This document shows, piece after piece, positions 25,191 to 34,137 of a stretch of DNA of 64,000 nt. The notes beneath the pieces were generated by a model, which worked only from the letters and a program-made list of their open reading frames with translations, was not told the DNA's origin and searched no databases. The position numbers and the translations under genes were made by a program. The stretch is taken from assembly GCF_009863985.1 (NCBI RefSeq), contig NZ_WEZT01000005.1, forward strand, positions 1 through 64,000. The letters are read 5' to 3'. This DNA comes from Furfurilactobacillus milii. Lineage in GTDB: Bacteria > Bacillota > Bacilli > Lactobacillales > Lactobacillaceae. Numbering within the stretch: the stretch's first letter is position 1; the number at the start of each line of letters is the position of its first letter.

Positions 25191-26339
25191 ATGGCGGATC
25201 AATTAGATGACGTATTAAAGTTACATGCTTTACATAATGGGGTTCTTGGCATTGAATCTGAAATGGCGGTTAAAAATCGCTCGGATTTGGGCAAAGCATA
25301 CACACCAGGGGTTGCGACAATTTCAAAGATGTTGGCCAAAGATCCAAGCTTGCGAGACTACTATACGTTAAGCGGCAAGCTGGTAGCCGTGGTTTCTGAT
25401 GGTTCGGCTGTTTTGGGTCTTGGTAATATTGGTCCGGCCGGTGCACTACCGGTTATTGAAGGTAAATCGTTACTATATAAAGACTTAGCGGGTGTTAACG
25501 CTTTGCCATTATCAGTTGCGCAGGTATCCACTGACGAATTCGTCAGCACGATTAAAAATATTGCTGGCAGTTTTGCAGGTATTCATTTAGAGGATATTGC
25601 AGCGCCAAGATGTTTTGAGATTGAAGATCGGTTAAGCAAAGAACTCAACATTCCGGTTTATCATGATGATCAAGAAGGAACTGCTATTGTAGTGATGGCC
25701 GGCCTTTTGAACGCAGCCAAGGTTGTGAATAAATCATTTAACGATTTGCACATTTTGATTAACGGAGCCGGTGCTTCGGGGATTGCGGTTGCTCGATTAC
25801 TGTTTGCTGCTGGCGTGAAACACATTACACTAGCTGACATCCATGGTGTCGTTACACCTGATGATGACCGTTACAACAAATTTCAACGTGGTTTGGCGCG
25901 AGAATTGGGCACACAAACCACTGGCACCACATTGCAAGAAGGTATTAAAGGCCAAGACGTGTTTGTCGGATTATCTGACGCAAACGTGTTAACCGGTGAT
26001 GATGTGCGCAATATGGCCGATCGGCCGATTATTTTTGGCCTGGCCAACCCAGTGCCTGAAATTGATCCAGCAGTTGCTAAAGAGGCCGGTGCAGCGGTCA
26101 TTGCGACGGGTTCTAGTCAATATCCAAATCAGGTCAATAACATTTTGGTCTTTCCTGGATTATATAAGGGACTACTGGCCAGTGGCCTTAAACACGTCAC
26201 GTTTGTTTTAGAAGCAACAACGGCTAAGGCGCTTGCTAGCTTAGTCGAACATCCGACAGTGGATCATATTGTACCAGGCGTCTTCGATGATGGGGTTGTT
26301 CAGACAGTTGCTAAGGCAGTTGTCGATTTTGCGAAATAA
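25191..26339 (+). CDS. mae: NAD(P)-dependent malic enzyme (oxaloacetate-decarboxylating)
   Basis: The 382-residue protein is a short bacterial malic enzyme. The catalytic Tyr lies in LGKAYTPGVATIS and the Lys in GKSLLYKDLAGVNALPL. The metal ligands are in LEDIAAPRCFEIE and YHDDQEGTAIV. The cofactor motif is GAGASGIAVARLL. It converts malate to pyruvate and CO2, and family members in citrate clusters (CitM) decarboxylate oxaloacetate. GAAGGAG lies eight bases before the ATG. citX-citG follow after 180 bases, as in citM-citCDEF-citXG clusters, but here citCDEF are absent. Confidence 0.95.
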   Translation: MADQLDDVLKLHALHNGVLGIESEMAVKNRSDLGKAYTPGVATISKMLAKDPSLRDYYTLSGKLVAVVSDGSAVLGLGNIGPAGALPVIEGKSLLYKDLAGVNALPLSVAQVSTDEFVSTIKNIAGSFAGIHLEDIAAPRCFEIEDRLSKELNIPVYHDDQEGTAIVVMAGLLNAAKVVNKSFNDLHILINGAGASGIAVARLLFAAGVKHITLADIHGVVTPDDDRYNKFQRGLARELGTQTTGTTLQEGIKGQDVFVGLSDANVLTGDDVRNMADRPIIFGLANPVPEIDPAVAKEAGAAVIATGSSQYPNQVNNILVFPGLYKGLLASGLKHVTFVLEATTAKALASLVEHPTVDHIVPGVFDDGVVQTVAKAVVDFAK

Positions 26340-26385
26340 TTCGTGCAGTTAATCCGCTTTTTAAAGTTAAAAGATGCATTAAATT

Positions 26386-26429
26386 TAAAGACCGCTATTG
26401 GTGCAAAAGACGCTAATGGCAGTCTTTTG
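26386..26429 (+). terminator. Probable terminator after malic enzyme
   Basis: An 11-bp stem with one mismatch and one G-U pair (26389-26399 with 26415-26425) runs into TTTTGTT. Confidence 0.55.
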
Positions 26430-26520
26430 TTATTGACAAGTATTAATCGGTGAACAAGACAAAAATGACGGGGAGGCGTAAACTGTTAACCGTAATTTGA
26501 AGAGGAACGGAGAGAAAGTC

Positions 26521-27081
26521 GTGGCAGAAGATATATTTTCAACTGGTGAACCGCAAACAATCGATAATGTATTGGCAAACAAAGATGAACGTGTGTCACT
26601 TCAACAAAGTTTGATTGCCAAATATCCAGGAAGAACAGTGGTTGCTTTAAAAATGAATATTCCCGGACCAATTAAAAATAATGGTGCCTTAGAAAAGTTG
26701 TTTAAAGCTGGCGATGCGCAATTGAGAAGCATGATGACTCAACACCAATATGTCATCATTGATGACGAACATTGGGACCGTCAAACAGGATCCGAAGCGT
26801 TTTATGTCGTTGATATGAAAGCCGATCAGGTCAAAAAATTGGCAGTTTCGTTTGAGGATGAGTTTACACTTGGGCGCTTATTTGATGCCGATGTACTGAT
26901 GGGTGGGGACGGCGGTGCACGAGCATTATCCCGGACTAATTTTGGTTTGCCGGCGCGAACCTGTTTAGTTTGCGGTCGGCCGTCTAAAGATTGTGCGCGT
27001 TCGCGTCGCCACAGCGTGACAGAATTGCAGGCACACATTGCTGACATGTATACGACTTACTTTGGAGGACAGCTGCTATGA
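26521..27081 (+). CDS. citX: Citrate lyase holo-ACP synthase (apo-citrate lyase phosphoribosyl-dephospho-CoA transferase)
   Basis: The 186-residue protein has the CitX signature in its C-terminal third: GGARALSR-x-NFGLPARTCLVC-x-x-x-SKDCARSRRH. It transfers the 2'-(5''-triphosphoribosyl)-3'-dephospho-CoA group to the acyl carrier subunit of citrate lyase (CitD). I choose GTG at 26521, seven bases after GGAGA; a TTG frame start at 26497 has no ribosome site. It overlaps citG by four bases (ATGA). Its usual partners citCDEF are not in the window. Confidence 0.92.
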   Translation: MAEDIFSTGEPQTIDNVLANKDERVSLQQSLIAKYPGRTVVALKMNIPGPIKNNGALEKLFKAGDAQLRSMMTQHQYVIIDDEHWDRQTGSEAFYVVDMKADQVKKLAVSFEDEFTLGRLFDADVLMGGDGGARALSRTNFGLPARTCLVCGRPSKDCARSRRHSVTELQAHIADMYTTYFGGQLL

Positions 27082-27962
27082 CACTTGATTTGAGCGCTCA
27101 ACAGTTGGCGTCAACACTTTCACAAGTAGGTGAACGGGCGCTCCTTTATGAAGTAGCTGTGAATCCAAAGCCTGGCTTAGTCGATCCTGTTTCCGCTGGT
27201 CCCCATCCTGATATGACGGTGTTTACTTTCATTGATAGTGCGACCAGTTTACGGGAATACTTGCACAAATGTGCGCTTGCGGGTCAGCATTTTGAACAAA
27301 CGGATAACGAATTAACCGAACTATTCGCTCAGTTACGGATTTTGGGACAACATGCCGAGCGGACGATGTTTGAAACAACGAACGGTGTTAATACGCATAA
27401 GGGTGCGATTTTTTCATTGGGCGTATTAGTTGCGGCGACAGCGCAGCAACTAACTGTTAATGGCAAATATGCGACAAATGAAGTTATTGCTATTGCCAAA
27501 GAAATGCTTCAAGGATTAACTGAAAATGACTTCAAAAAGATCAAGGCGACTTCACCGGCGTCGCTAACAGCCGGTGAACGTCAATTTCTAAAGTATGGTA
27601 AGGCTGGTATTCGTGGTGAAGCGGAGGCGGGTTTTCCAACTGTGGTTGAACTAGCATTGCCATTTTTACGGCAACGTCAGGGAACAACGATGGAACGTTT
27701 GCTTGATACATTAATGCGTATTGCCGGCAATATGGATGATTCAAATTTAATCAAACGGGCTGGTGACGCAAAAATCACCGATTGGATGCACGTTCAAAGT
27801 AATCATTACTTTGAATTAGGTGGTAGCCGAACATCAGCGGGTCAAGTTTTCTTAAAGCAGCTGAACGAAATATTTTTGTCACGTAATTTGAGTCTCGGTG
27901 GCTCTGCAGATCTGCTTATTTTAACGATTTACTTTGCCCTGTTAGAGGGACAACTTCGTTAA
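27078..27962 (+). CDS. citG: Triphosphoribosyl-dephospho-CoA synthase
   Basis: The 294-residue protein has the CitG/MdcB signatures: YEVAVNPKPGLVDPVSAGPHPDMTVFTF, GVNTHKGAIFSLG, GEAEAGFPTVVELALP and NMDDSNLIKRAG. It makes the citrate lyase prosthetic-group precursor from ATP and dephospho-CoA. Translationally coupled to citX through an ATGA overlap. It is the last gene of the group and ends at a strong bidirectional terminator. With no lyase subunits alongside, it either serves a lyase encoded elsewhere or is a leftover. Confidence 0.94.
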   Translation: MTLDLSAQQLASTLSQVGERALLYEVAVNPKPGLVDPVSAGPHPDMTVFTFIDSATSLREYLHKCALAGQHFEQTDNELTELFAQLRILGQHAERTMFETTNGVNTHKGAIFSLGVLVAATAQQLTVNGKYATNEVIAIAKEMLQGLTENDFKKIKATSPASLTAGERQFLKYGKAGIRGEAEAGFPTVVELALPFLRQRQGTTMERLLDTLMRIAGNMDDSNLIKRAGDAKITDWMHVQSNHYFELGGSRTSAGQVFLKQLNEIFLSRNLSLGGSADLLILTIYFALLEGQLR

Positions 27963-27973
27963 GTTTGGAAATT

Positions 27974-28028
27974 AAAAAGGACACGGATCAAGCGATTACA
28001 ATAATCGTCATTTGATCTGTGTCTTTTT
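27974..28028. terminator. Bidirectional terminator after citG
   Basis: Long stem AAAAAGGACACGGATCAA / TTGATCTGTGTCTTTTT with one mismatch. Confidence 0.9.
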
Positions 28029-28062
28029 ATAGTTGCCAATAACAAAATGCTGATGAATAGGC

Positions 28063-28326
28063 TTACCCTTTACCAAATTGCCATTCCGTTAAGCCGTAAA
28101 TAATGCCGCTAACGACCGCTAGGCCCAACATAATGTTCATAACTGCAAAAGCACCGAACACGGCAGCAATCAATACGCCAATCAAAGTGATAATAACGAT
28201 CCACAGTGCGATAAGCTGAATGGTTGTATTATGTTCTGCATGTAAGCCTTGCTGCGCTCCTAAAGTGGTACCGGCTCCTGCGGGCGTCGAATCAATAGCT
28301 TTTTCAGCATTATTTTTATCTGACAT
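28063..28326 (-). CDS. Small membrane protein (87 aa, two TM segments)
   Basis: Begins MSDKNNAEKAIDSTPAGAGT, eight bases after GGGAG. Two hydrophobic helices follow (LIALWIVIITLIGVLIAAVFGAFAV and IMLGLAVVSGIIYGL), ending in EWQFGKG. The polar N-terminus of about 40 residues is probably cytoplasmic. No family recognised. It stands alone, convergent with citG. Confidence 0.6.
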   Translation of the reverse strand: MSDKNNAEKAIDSTPAGAGTTLGAQQGLHAEHNTTIQLIALWIVIITLIGVLIAAVFGAFAVMNIMLGLAVVSGIIYGLTEWQFGKG

Positions 28327-28474
28327 GATCCCATCTCCCAAACATATTCAACTATTTGATAAAAATGATTATATTATTAATTTATTACTATTAACATTCA
28401 AAAGCAATCATCTGTTATTTTTCATCGTTATCAAACTGACACGCCGACAATAGTCTTTTTATGGTAGAAAATCA

Positions 28475-28867
28475 CTATTGCGTCTTTAAGTCGTGATTTA
28501 CGCTATTGGCTAACCAGCGTGAATACAGCCAGTATCCAAGCCATGAAACAATATACCAAGTGGCAAAGCCAACAAATGTGAGTGAAATGCTAACCGTCGT
28601 CAAGGGCATCCAGTGAAAAATGCCGGCAAAGATCAGATAGATAATTGATGTAAACACAATAATCAGCGCATATTTAATCACTGGTTTGATCGATAACCAC
28701 TGTAGTAGATTGATAAACGTGAGGCTTAGACAAAATACCCAAACCTCAATAATCAGTTGATGGATGTGCGGTATTCGTGAAATCAATAGGTTTAAAACGA
28801 TAAAAAAATTACCAATTGAAAATGAAGTGAGAAAGCTCTTGAATAAACTCGTCATTTTTTGTGCCAT
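28475..28867 (-). CDS. DUF3021-like membrane protein
   Basis: The 130-residue protein has four hydrophobic helices (IGNFFIVLNLLIS, EVWVFCLSLTFINLL, YALIIVFTSIIYLIFAGI, VSISLTFVGFATWYIVSWLGYWL). This layout matches DUF3021 proteins, which are typically encoded directly after a LytTR regulator as here (23 bases apart). GGAGGT lies six bases before the ATG. It may sense the membrane state and modulate the regulator. Confidence 0.75.
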   Translation of the reverse strand: MAQKMTSLFKSFLTSFSIGNFFIVLNLLISRIPHIHQLIIEVWVFCLSLTFINLLQWLSIKPVIKYALIIVFTSIIYLIFAGIFHWMPLTTVSISLTFVGFATWYIVSWLGYWLYSRWLANSVNHDLKTQ

Positions 28868-28890
28868 GATATAACCTCCAAAGCTGTTAT

Positions 28891-29349
28891 TTACTTTTGT
28901 GCTTGCAATGATTTAATGCGTTGGCGTAATAAGGGGACAAACCGCCGTGAAACAGCGACTTGCTGACCGTTTTTTAAATGTGCCGTCATTGTTCCAGAAA
29001 AAGAAGCTACTAATGAGTCCAAGTACCTTAAATTGATGGTCGCGGACTGCGAGACTGAGGCAAAAAAAGGCTGTGTGAGTTTTTCCATCATTTTTGATAG
29101 GGCGCAACGAACATGGAAAATGTTGCTCGTTGTCGTGATCGTCAGGTCCTTATTCTGAACTTCAACTGTGATGATCTCTGAAATCTGAATAATGCTCATC
29201 CGACCGTTTTCGTGAATCACGATTTGATTATCACCTTCGTTATATTTGGCAATGTAGCCAATCAAGTTAGTGACACTGTCCGTTTGAGCTCGGGCATAAA
29301 CGACAACGGAAGTGTTGGATTGATCAATTTGTTTATATGTGACTTTCAT
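28891..29349 (-). CDS. LytTR-domain DNA-binding regulator
   Basis: The 152-residue protein has no receiver domain. An N-terminal strand-rich part (VTYKQIDQSNTSVVVYA) precedes a LytTR domain: IIQISEIITVEVQNKDLTITTTSNIFHVRCALSKM, ATINLRYLDSLVASFSGTMTAHLKNGQQVAVSRRFVPLLRQRI. This matches the stand-alone LytTR regulators paired with DUF3021 proteins, which often regulate their own operon. AGGTG lies six bases before the chosen ATG. Targets unknown. Confidence 0.88.
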   Translation of the reverse strand: MKVTYKQIDQSNTSVVVYARAQTDSVTNLIGYIAKYNEGDNQIVIHENGRMSIIQISEIITVEVQNKDLTITTTSNIFHVRCALSKMMEKLTQPFFASVSQSATINLRYLDSLVASFSGTMTAHLKNGQQVAVSRRFVPLLRQRIKSLQAQK

Positions 29350-29518
29350 ATGAATCACCTCTATTTGATGAACTAAGCTTATTAAACGAGCGGCTTAAAA
29401 ACAATGATTGGCGCGTAAACGGCTCGAAATCTGGTGAAAGTGGTAATGAAGTTCAAAAAGGTGCATTTTGCCTTACCTGGGCATAGAATAATGTTATCAA
29501 TTACTAGGAGGAAAGATT

Positions 29519-30262
29519 ATGTCAGAGCGTTTATCAGGTAAGGTCGCCATTGTCACAGGCGCCGCCGCAGGAATTGGGCAAGCCATTGCTGAGGCCTTTG
29601 TTAAAGAAGGAGCCAAAGTTGTTGTGACCGCAGATCATAATGTTGATGGCGGGCAAAAGGTTGCCAGTAAATTGGGTGACGCAGGTCTGTTTGTTCAGCA
29701 GAATGTGGCCAAAGAGGATGATTGGAAAAAGGTTATCTCAGCGGCTGAAGATAAATTCGGGAAAATTGACATTGTCGTCAACAATGCCGGTATCGGCGGT
29801 AAGAATGGCCCTGTTGAAGACTTATCATTAGCTGATTGGCAGCAAGTGATCGATGTAAACCTTACCGGGAATTTCCTAGGTGTTAAATACGGTATTCAGG
29901 CGATGAAGAAGAATGGTGGCGCAGGTTCAATTATCAACATTTCCTCAGTCGCCGGTCTCCGTGGCTTACCAATGGCAGCGGCTTACTCTTCAAGTAAAGG
30001 TGGCACAAGACTGTTGACCAAGGCAGCGGCCCTATCTGCAGCCCATGAAGGATTGAAAGTGCGAATAAATTCCGTGCATCCAGGTTGGGTTGACACAGCA
30101 ATCATTCCGGATGAGGTTCGTGATTCTGTTGTTAAGACAATTCCAATTGGAGAAATGGGACAGCCGTCAGACATTGCCAATATCTGTGTTTTCCTGGGCT
30201 CTGACGAATCGAAGTATGCTACCGGTGCTGAATTTACAATTGATGGTGGGCAAAACGCCTAA
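29519..30262 (+). CDS. Short-chain dehydrogenase/reductase
   Basis: The 247-residue SDR has [23 protein letters not shown], the catalytic Ser ([10 protein letters not shown]) and Y-SSSK, and ends [12 protein letters not shown]. It is paralogous to the R-specific dehydrogenase at 3213 (shared [42 protein letters not shown]). After strand 2 it carries TADH rather than TSRN, so cofactor preference may differ (possibly NAD). TAGGAGG lies six bases before the ATG. Substrate unknown. Confidence 0.88.
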   Translation: MSERLSGKVAIVTGAAAGIGQAIAEAFVKEGAKVVVTADHNVDGGQKVASKLGDAGLFVQQNVAKEDDWKKVISAAEDKFGKIDIVVNNAGIGGKNGPVEDLSLADWQQVIDVNLTGNFLGVKYGIQAMKKNGGAGSIINISSVAGLRGLPMAAAYSSSKGGTRLLTKAAALSAAHEGLKVRINSVHPGWVDTAIIPDEVRDSVVKTIPIGEMGQPSDIANICVFLGSDESKYATGAEFTIDGGQNA

Positions 30263-30284
30263 GTTTATTAAAATAGACCAATTA

Positions 30285-30316
30285 AGCGCTCTCTAAAAAA
30301 TAGAGAGCGTTTTTTT
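30285..30316 (+). terminator. Terminator of the SDR gene
   Basis: Perfect stem CGCTCTCTA / TAGAGAGCG plus T7. Confidence 0.92.
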
Positions 30317-30836
30317 CGTGTAGCAGTGATTTAAAGTTGATTAATGCCGGTGCATTGAACATTGAAATCAACGAATTTTGTTAATGACAATGTTGATTAT
30401 GAAGTCGCTGATAAAAGCTTCTTTACGTGGTCTTGACCACGGATTGTGTAAATGCGCTAGCTATGCCCATAAAACGGATATTGTATGAGGCAATTGTTAT
30501 TTATGAGTTAGATAGACCACTTTAGATAATTAACATTGTGCCAAATATTTAGGTGCCGCTACGCAAGAAGAAGGTACCATTTTAAGCGTAGTAGCAGAAG
30601 GACACACTTGTCGGATTTTACTTTTGTATGTATATAACAATAACCATTTTAAAGGGCGATACGTTGACTATAATAGTTATGCACAACGCCAATTATTGAT
30701 TGCCACATTTTTATTTTCAATTCATGTAAAATTGAGGTTTCCGTTTGGTTAAAGGGCTGTTATACTACACATATGACATGCTTAAACTTTTCTTAATGTT
30801 TTAAGCATAATTCAGACAACATGGGAAGTGCTGAGA
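30317..30836. other. 520-base intergenic region without a recognisable gene
   Basis: AT-rich, with no frame carrying a ribosome site and no repeat matching the window's IS ends. TATACT at about 30760 is a possible -10 box for the LysM-P60 gene, but I see no convincing -35. It probably contains that gene's promoter. Confidence 0.5.
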
Positions 30837-32357
30837 ATGGGAACAGAACAAAGTAATCGTGTTCTGGCTGCGATTGGGGCCGTTAGTGCCATTTTAGCAG
30901 CTGGTGGATCATCAGTATTTGCATCACAAATCAAGGCGCAAAAAAGCGACACACCGTCAGGTTATACGCGACACACACATGTGTCACTGCAATCGGTAGA
31001 AACCTTAAATAAGGTTAAGAACGGTGCTGATCGTCAAACTTCTGTCATTTATACGGGACACAATGCTGCACTGGACAACGTTAAAGTTCAAACAATGCAA
31101 CCAGTTTTACGCACCGTCAACGTTCAAAAGTCGCAACAGCATACATATGCAGTTAAAACCGGGGACAGTTTATGGTCGATTGCGGCCGCAAAGGACACCA
31201 CTGTTAATGAACTGATGGCCAATAACCAACTCACTAGTTCTATTATTCACGTTGGTCAGAAGCTGTCCTTGGAGACTTTGCAACCAACAAGTAGTGAAGC
31301 GTCAACAATGGATGCGTCGGCAGCGCCAAGTGAGGATAACAATCCTCTGCAAACACTCAACCTCGTTTCTGCAGTTGATACTAAGGTTGATCAAACCAAA
31401 GATGATAACGTCGTGCAAAGTGATGTTAAGTCAACCTCAACCGAACAAACCGCTAATGCTAGTGCAGACAGTTTGAGTTCAACTGTTGTTACTTCTGCTG
31501 CGACATCAGCGACTGATTTGGTGTCTGTGCTATCTGCAAGCAAAGGTAAAGTCACGACATCTGTCGCACCTACAAGCCAGCAAGCTAAGGCTGTCACGAC
31601 TAACAATGTCATCTCAACCTTGGCAGCAGGCAAAACAGTAACATCTCAAGTTAGTTCAACCGCTACTTCAACACAGACCGCGACGTTAAGCTCTTCAAAA
31701 GTAACGACCAGCAGTGCGGCAACGTCCGTGTCCAGTTCGACGATGCTGTTGAAGAGTCAATCTAATAGTGATGTTTCAAACGTCGTAACATCAAATGCGA
31801 CAACTAAGCGGGCTGCTTCCGTTTCTTCACAAGCAGCACCTGCTTCGTCAGCAGCTGTTCAGTCAACACCTGATCAAGCTTCGACGTCTACCCAAATGGA
31901 TGAACCGACCCAACCAACTACTTTACAAGCCGCTACAACAGTCAGTGCAGCACCAACGCCATCTCAACCAAATTACACGGCGGATCAGTCAACACGGACA
32001 AAAGTTGTCCAGACAGCTGTTGATTATCAGAATCAACAAGTGCCATACGTTTGGGGTGGTGCGTCGACTCAAGGTACTGATTGTTCAGGACTTGTTCAAC
32101 AGGCTTACGCATCGGCTGGCGTTTCGCTGCCGCACAATACTGTCGCGCAGGAGGCGTACTTTAACGCTCAACCAGTTAACGCCGCCCAACCAGGTGATGT
32201 TTTGTTCTGGGGGCCGCAGGGTGCAACTTACCACAACGCCATTGCAATTGGTGACAGTCAGTACATTGCAGCACCTGAACCAGGTAAAAACGTGCAAACG
32301 TATACGATGGATGGTCAAAACTTTATGCCGAGTTTCTCGGGGAGTTTGCGCCAGTGA
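30837..32357 (+). CDS. Secreted LysM-NlpC/P60 peptidoglycan hydrolase
   Basis: The 506-residue protein has a signal peptide (residues 1-25 or so, AAIGAVSAILAAGGSSVFAS) and one LysM domain at about 100-145 (YAVKTGDSLWSIAAAKDTTV). A Ser/Thr/Ala/Val-rich linker of about 240 residues follows, then a C-terminal NlpC/P60 domain with the catalytic Cys in GTDCSGLVQQAY and His in YHNAIAIGDSQY. It should cleave within wall peptide stems and act at the septum or surface. The linker is low complexity and likely glycosylated or disordered. GGAAG lies eight bases before ATG 30837; an in-frame GTG at 30828 is less well placed. Confidence 0.92.
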   Translation: MGTEQSNRVLAAIGAVSAILAAGGSSVFASQIKAQKSDTPSGYTRHTHVSLQSVETLNKVKNGADRQTSVIYTGHNAALDNVKVQTMQPVLRTVNVQKSQQHTYAVKTGDSLWSIAAAKDTTVNELMANNQLTSSIIHVGQKLSLETLQPTSSEASTMDASAAPSEDNNPLQTLNLVSAVDTKVDQTKDDNVVQSDVKSTSTEQTANASADSLSSTVVTSAATSATDLVSVLSASKGKVTTSVAPTSQQAKAVTTNNVISTLAAGKTVTSQVSSTATSTQTATLSSSKVTTSSAATSVSSSTMLLKSQSNSDVSNVVTSNATTKRAASVSSQAAPASSAAVQSTPDQASTSTQMDEPTQPTTLQAATTVSAAPTPSQPNYTADQSTRTKVVQTAVDYQNQQVPYVWGGASTQGTDCSGLVQQAYASAGVSLPHNTVAQEAYFNAQPVNAAQPGDVLFWGPQGATYHNAIAIGDSQYIAAPEPGKNVQTYTMDGQNFMPSFSGSLRQ

Positions 32358-32746
32358 GACGTTTGGATAGTTCAACGATGATGAAATGGACTGTTTGTAA
32401 GTGTTGCTGGTCAATTTGTATGACATTTAATCGATTGCCGAAATATGACAATTTGGAAACAAAATAATTCTGAAGTCAGTTGAACGTTTTACAAGCATTG
32501 ATTATGACTTGTTCCTTTACAGATACGAACCCTTTCAGAACAAGATATTGTTATATACATTTTAAAGCAAAAAGTCAATTTGAAATGAGCACTGAAAAAC
32601 TTCAAAAATGATGCAAAAAATCCTTGGTCAAAAGTGTTCACAGTTTGGTCGAAAGGTGTTATAGTCACTTATGAATTTGAAGGAGCTTTAATTGCTACCG
32701 TCATAATCTGGGTCGTCGACCTATAGTATGAAATGGAGTGTTAAAG
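32358..32746. other. Intergenic region (about 390 bases) without a recognisable gene
   Basis: AT-rich; no supported frame longer than a few codons and no clear T-rich hairpin directly after the hydrolase gene. It presumably carries the promoter of the small gene at 32747. Confidence 0.45.
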
Positions 32747-32929
32747 ATGAGTAACAAGTTAGAGATTCTTGAAGAATACCGCGAAGCTACACATGAATTA
32801 GCGGAACTTCAAGATGAATCGAGCGCGTCAACACATCGGATGGCATCGCATGATCAGATCGATTCCCTCAGGGGTAAGTGTGACCAACTGGATGCAATTC
32901 TCGAGGCCATGGACGCTGCTGAAGATTAA
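32747..32929 (+). CDS. Small acidic helical protein (60 aa)
   Basis: Begins MSNKLEILEEYREATHELAELQDES, eight bases after GGAG. It is almost wholly helical and acidic with heptad-like hydrophobic spacing (LEILEEY, LAELQ, IDSLRGKCDQLDAILEAMD), so it may form a coiled coil or helical hairpin. One cysteine. No family recognised. It has its own promoter region and a strong terminator. Confidence 0.65.
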   Translation: MSNKLEILEEYREATHELAELQDESSASTHRMASHDQIDSLRGKCDQLDAILEAMDAAED

Positions 32930-32942
32930 TATGTAATCAAAC

Positions 32943-32984
32943 AAAAAGGGTGATCGCCAGATTTTTTGGCGGTCATCCTTTTTG
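32943..32984 (+). terminator. Terminator of the small helical protein gene
   Basis: Stem GGGTGATCGCCA / TGGCGGTCATCC with flanking A and T runs. Confidence 0.9.
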
Positions 32985-33012
32985 TTGTTTTAGAGCAGGT
33001 AGCGCGTTTTAA

Positions 33013-34017
33013 TTAACTGAGGTGGAAAAGTTGCTCAGCATTTCCATGAGCGATAGCGTGACGCTGGGATTCAGATAAACCTTTTGTCTGTAAAAATGAC
33101 TCGCTTTTTGTTGGCTGTTTGTATGGGTAATCCAGCGAGTATAAGATATGATTTGCACCCATTTCTTCGAGAAGGAAGCTAAGTTGCGGTTGTGTCAGCA
33201 TGCCACTGGGTGTGACGTAAACGTTATTACGGTAATAATCGCTAACGGCATTTTTCAAATGAACATGTGCGTTCAGCTCATCGTCAAGACGTTCTAGAAA
33301 GAGTGGCACCATTTCACCCCAGTGTCCGGAAATAAGTTTTAGGGTTGGCAGTTTGTCAAAAATCCCGGAAAGAATCATTCGGATAACTTGAATGCCAATG
33401 TCCATATGCCAACCATAACCAGCGGATGAAAAAATTCCGGTAATAACATCCGACCACTCAGAACTGGCGTAGTAATGTCTGCTTACGTCGCTTGGCACAA
33501 ATGAGGGGTGAAAGTAGACTGGGACATCTAGGCGGGCTGCCATCTCAAAGATTGGGAAAAAACGTGGATTGTCAAAGAACTGGTTGTTGTAATTTCCCTT
33601 TAAAAGTACGCCTTTAAAATCAAGAGTAACGACAGCACGTTCTAGCTCCGCAGCAGCTGCGATAGGGTCGCCAACAGGTAAAACTGCCAGCGCTCTAAAT
33701 CGTTTGGGATACTGGCGGACCACAGCGGCGAGCTGATTATTGGCAATTTGACAGAGTTCAATGGCATCATGTGGTGCTAAATTTTGTGGTGACGCATTTC
33801 CGTACGATAAAATTTGCATGTCGATATGATGCGCATCCATGAATGGCAAACGGTAGTCAGTGACGTCCTGCATCAATGCATCACTTGGCAGTGTGGTAGC
33901 CATATAATGTTTCATTTCGGGGCTAAGTTTAGCTTGTGGCAACTTTTCGGTCAAACCAATAATTCTGTTTGTGACAGTGGCGGATTCGAAATGTTCTTCG
34001 ACAGTAATGATTTTCAT
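33013..34017 (-). CDS. Amidohydrolase-superfamily decarboxylase-like protein (ACMSD/gamma-resorcylate decarboxylase type)
   Basis: The 334-residue protein starts MKIITVEEHFES, with the E-x-H metal motif typical of the ACMSD branch. It continues with VPVYFHPSFVP (metal His), LISGHWGEMVPLFLERLD (second His) and YSLDYPYKQP (metal Asp). Known members decarboxylate aromatic or picolinic acids, for example hydroxybenzoates, using Zn or Mn. In a plant-associated lactic acid bacterium this could detoxify a phenolic acid, but the substrate is inference. It is divergent from a TetR-type regulator across a palindromic site. Confidence 0.85.
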   Translation of the reverse strand: MKIITVEEHFESATVTNRIIGLTEKLPQAKLSPEMKHYMATTLPSDALMQDVTDYRLPFMDAHHIDMQILSYGNASPQNLAPHDAIELCQIANNQLAAVVRQYPKRFRALAVLPVGDPIAAAAELERAVVTLDFKGVLLKGNYNNQFFDNPRFFPIFEMAARLDVPVYFHPSFVPSDVSRHYYASSEWSDVITGIFSSAGYGWHMDIGIQVIRMILSGIFDKLPTLKLISGHWGEMVPLFLERLDDELNAHVHLKNAVSDYYRNNVYVTPSGMLTQPQLSFLLEEMGANHILYSLDYPYKQPTKSESFLQTKGLSESQRHAIAHGNAEQLFHLS

Positions 34018-34040
34018 AGATAATATCTCCTAATTTTTAA

Positions 34041-34069
34041 TAATTAATTCCTAGTCGAGGATTAAATTA
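34041..34069. promoter_or_regulatory. Near-palindromic operator candidate between amidohydrolase and TetR genes
   Basis: A 29-base near-palindrome with arms TAATTAATTCCT and AGGATTAAATTA, ten of twelve positions symmetrical, centred at 34055 in the 120-base divergent gap. It is a natural binding site for the TetR-type protein. Confidence 0.55.
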
Positions 34070-34137
34070 TAAAATGTGGAAGGGATTTAGAGATAATCAG
34101 TATTGAGACATATTAATTGAATGTGTATCATAGCAGT

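Noticed and set aside
31260-31980. Repetitive-looking Ser/Thr/Ala codons that could suggest a repeat array or CRISPR
   Set aside because: There are no regularly spaced identical repeats; it is the low-complexity linker of the LysM-P60 hydrolase.
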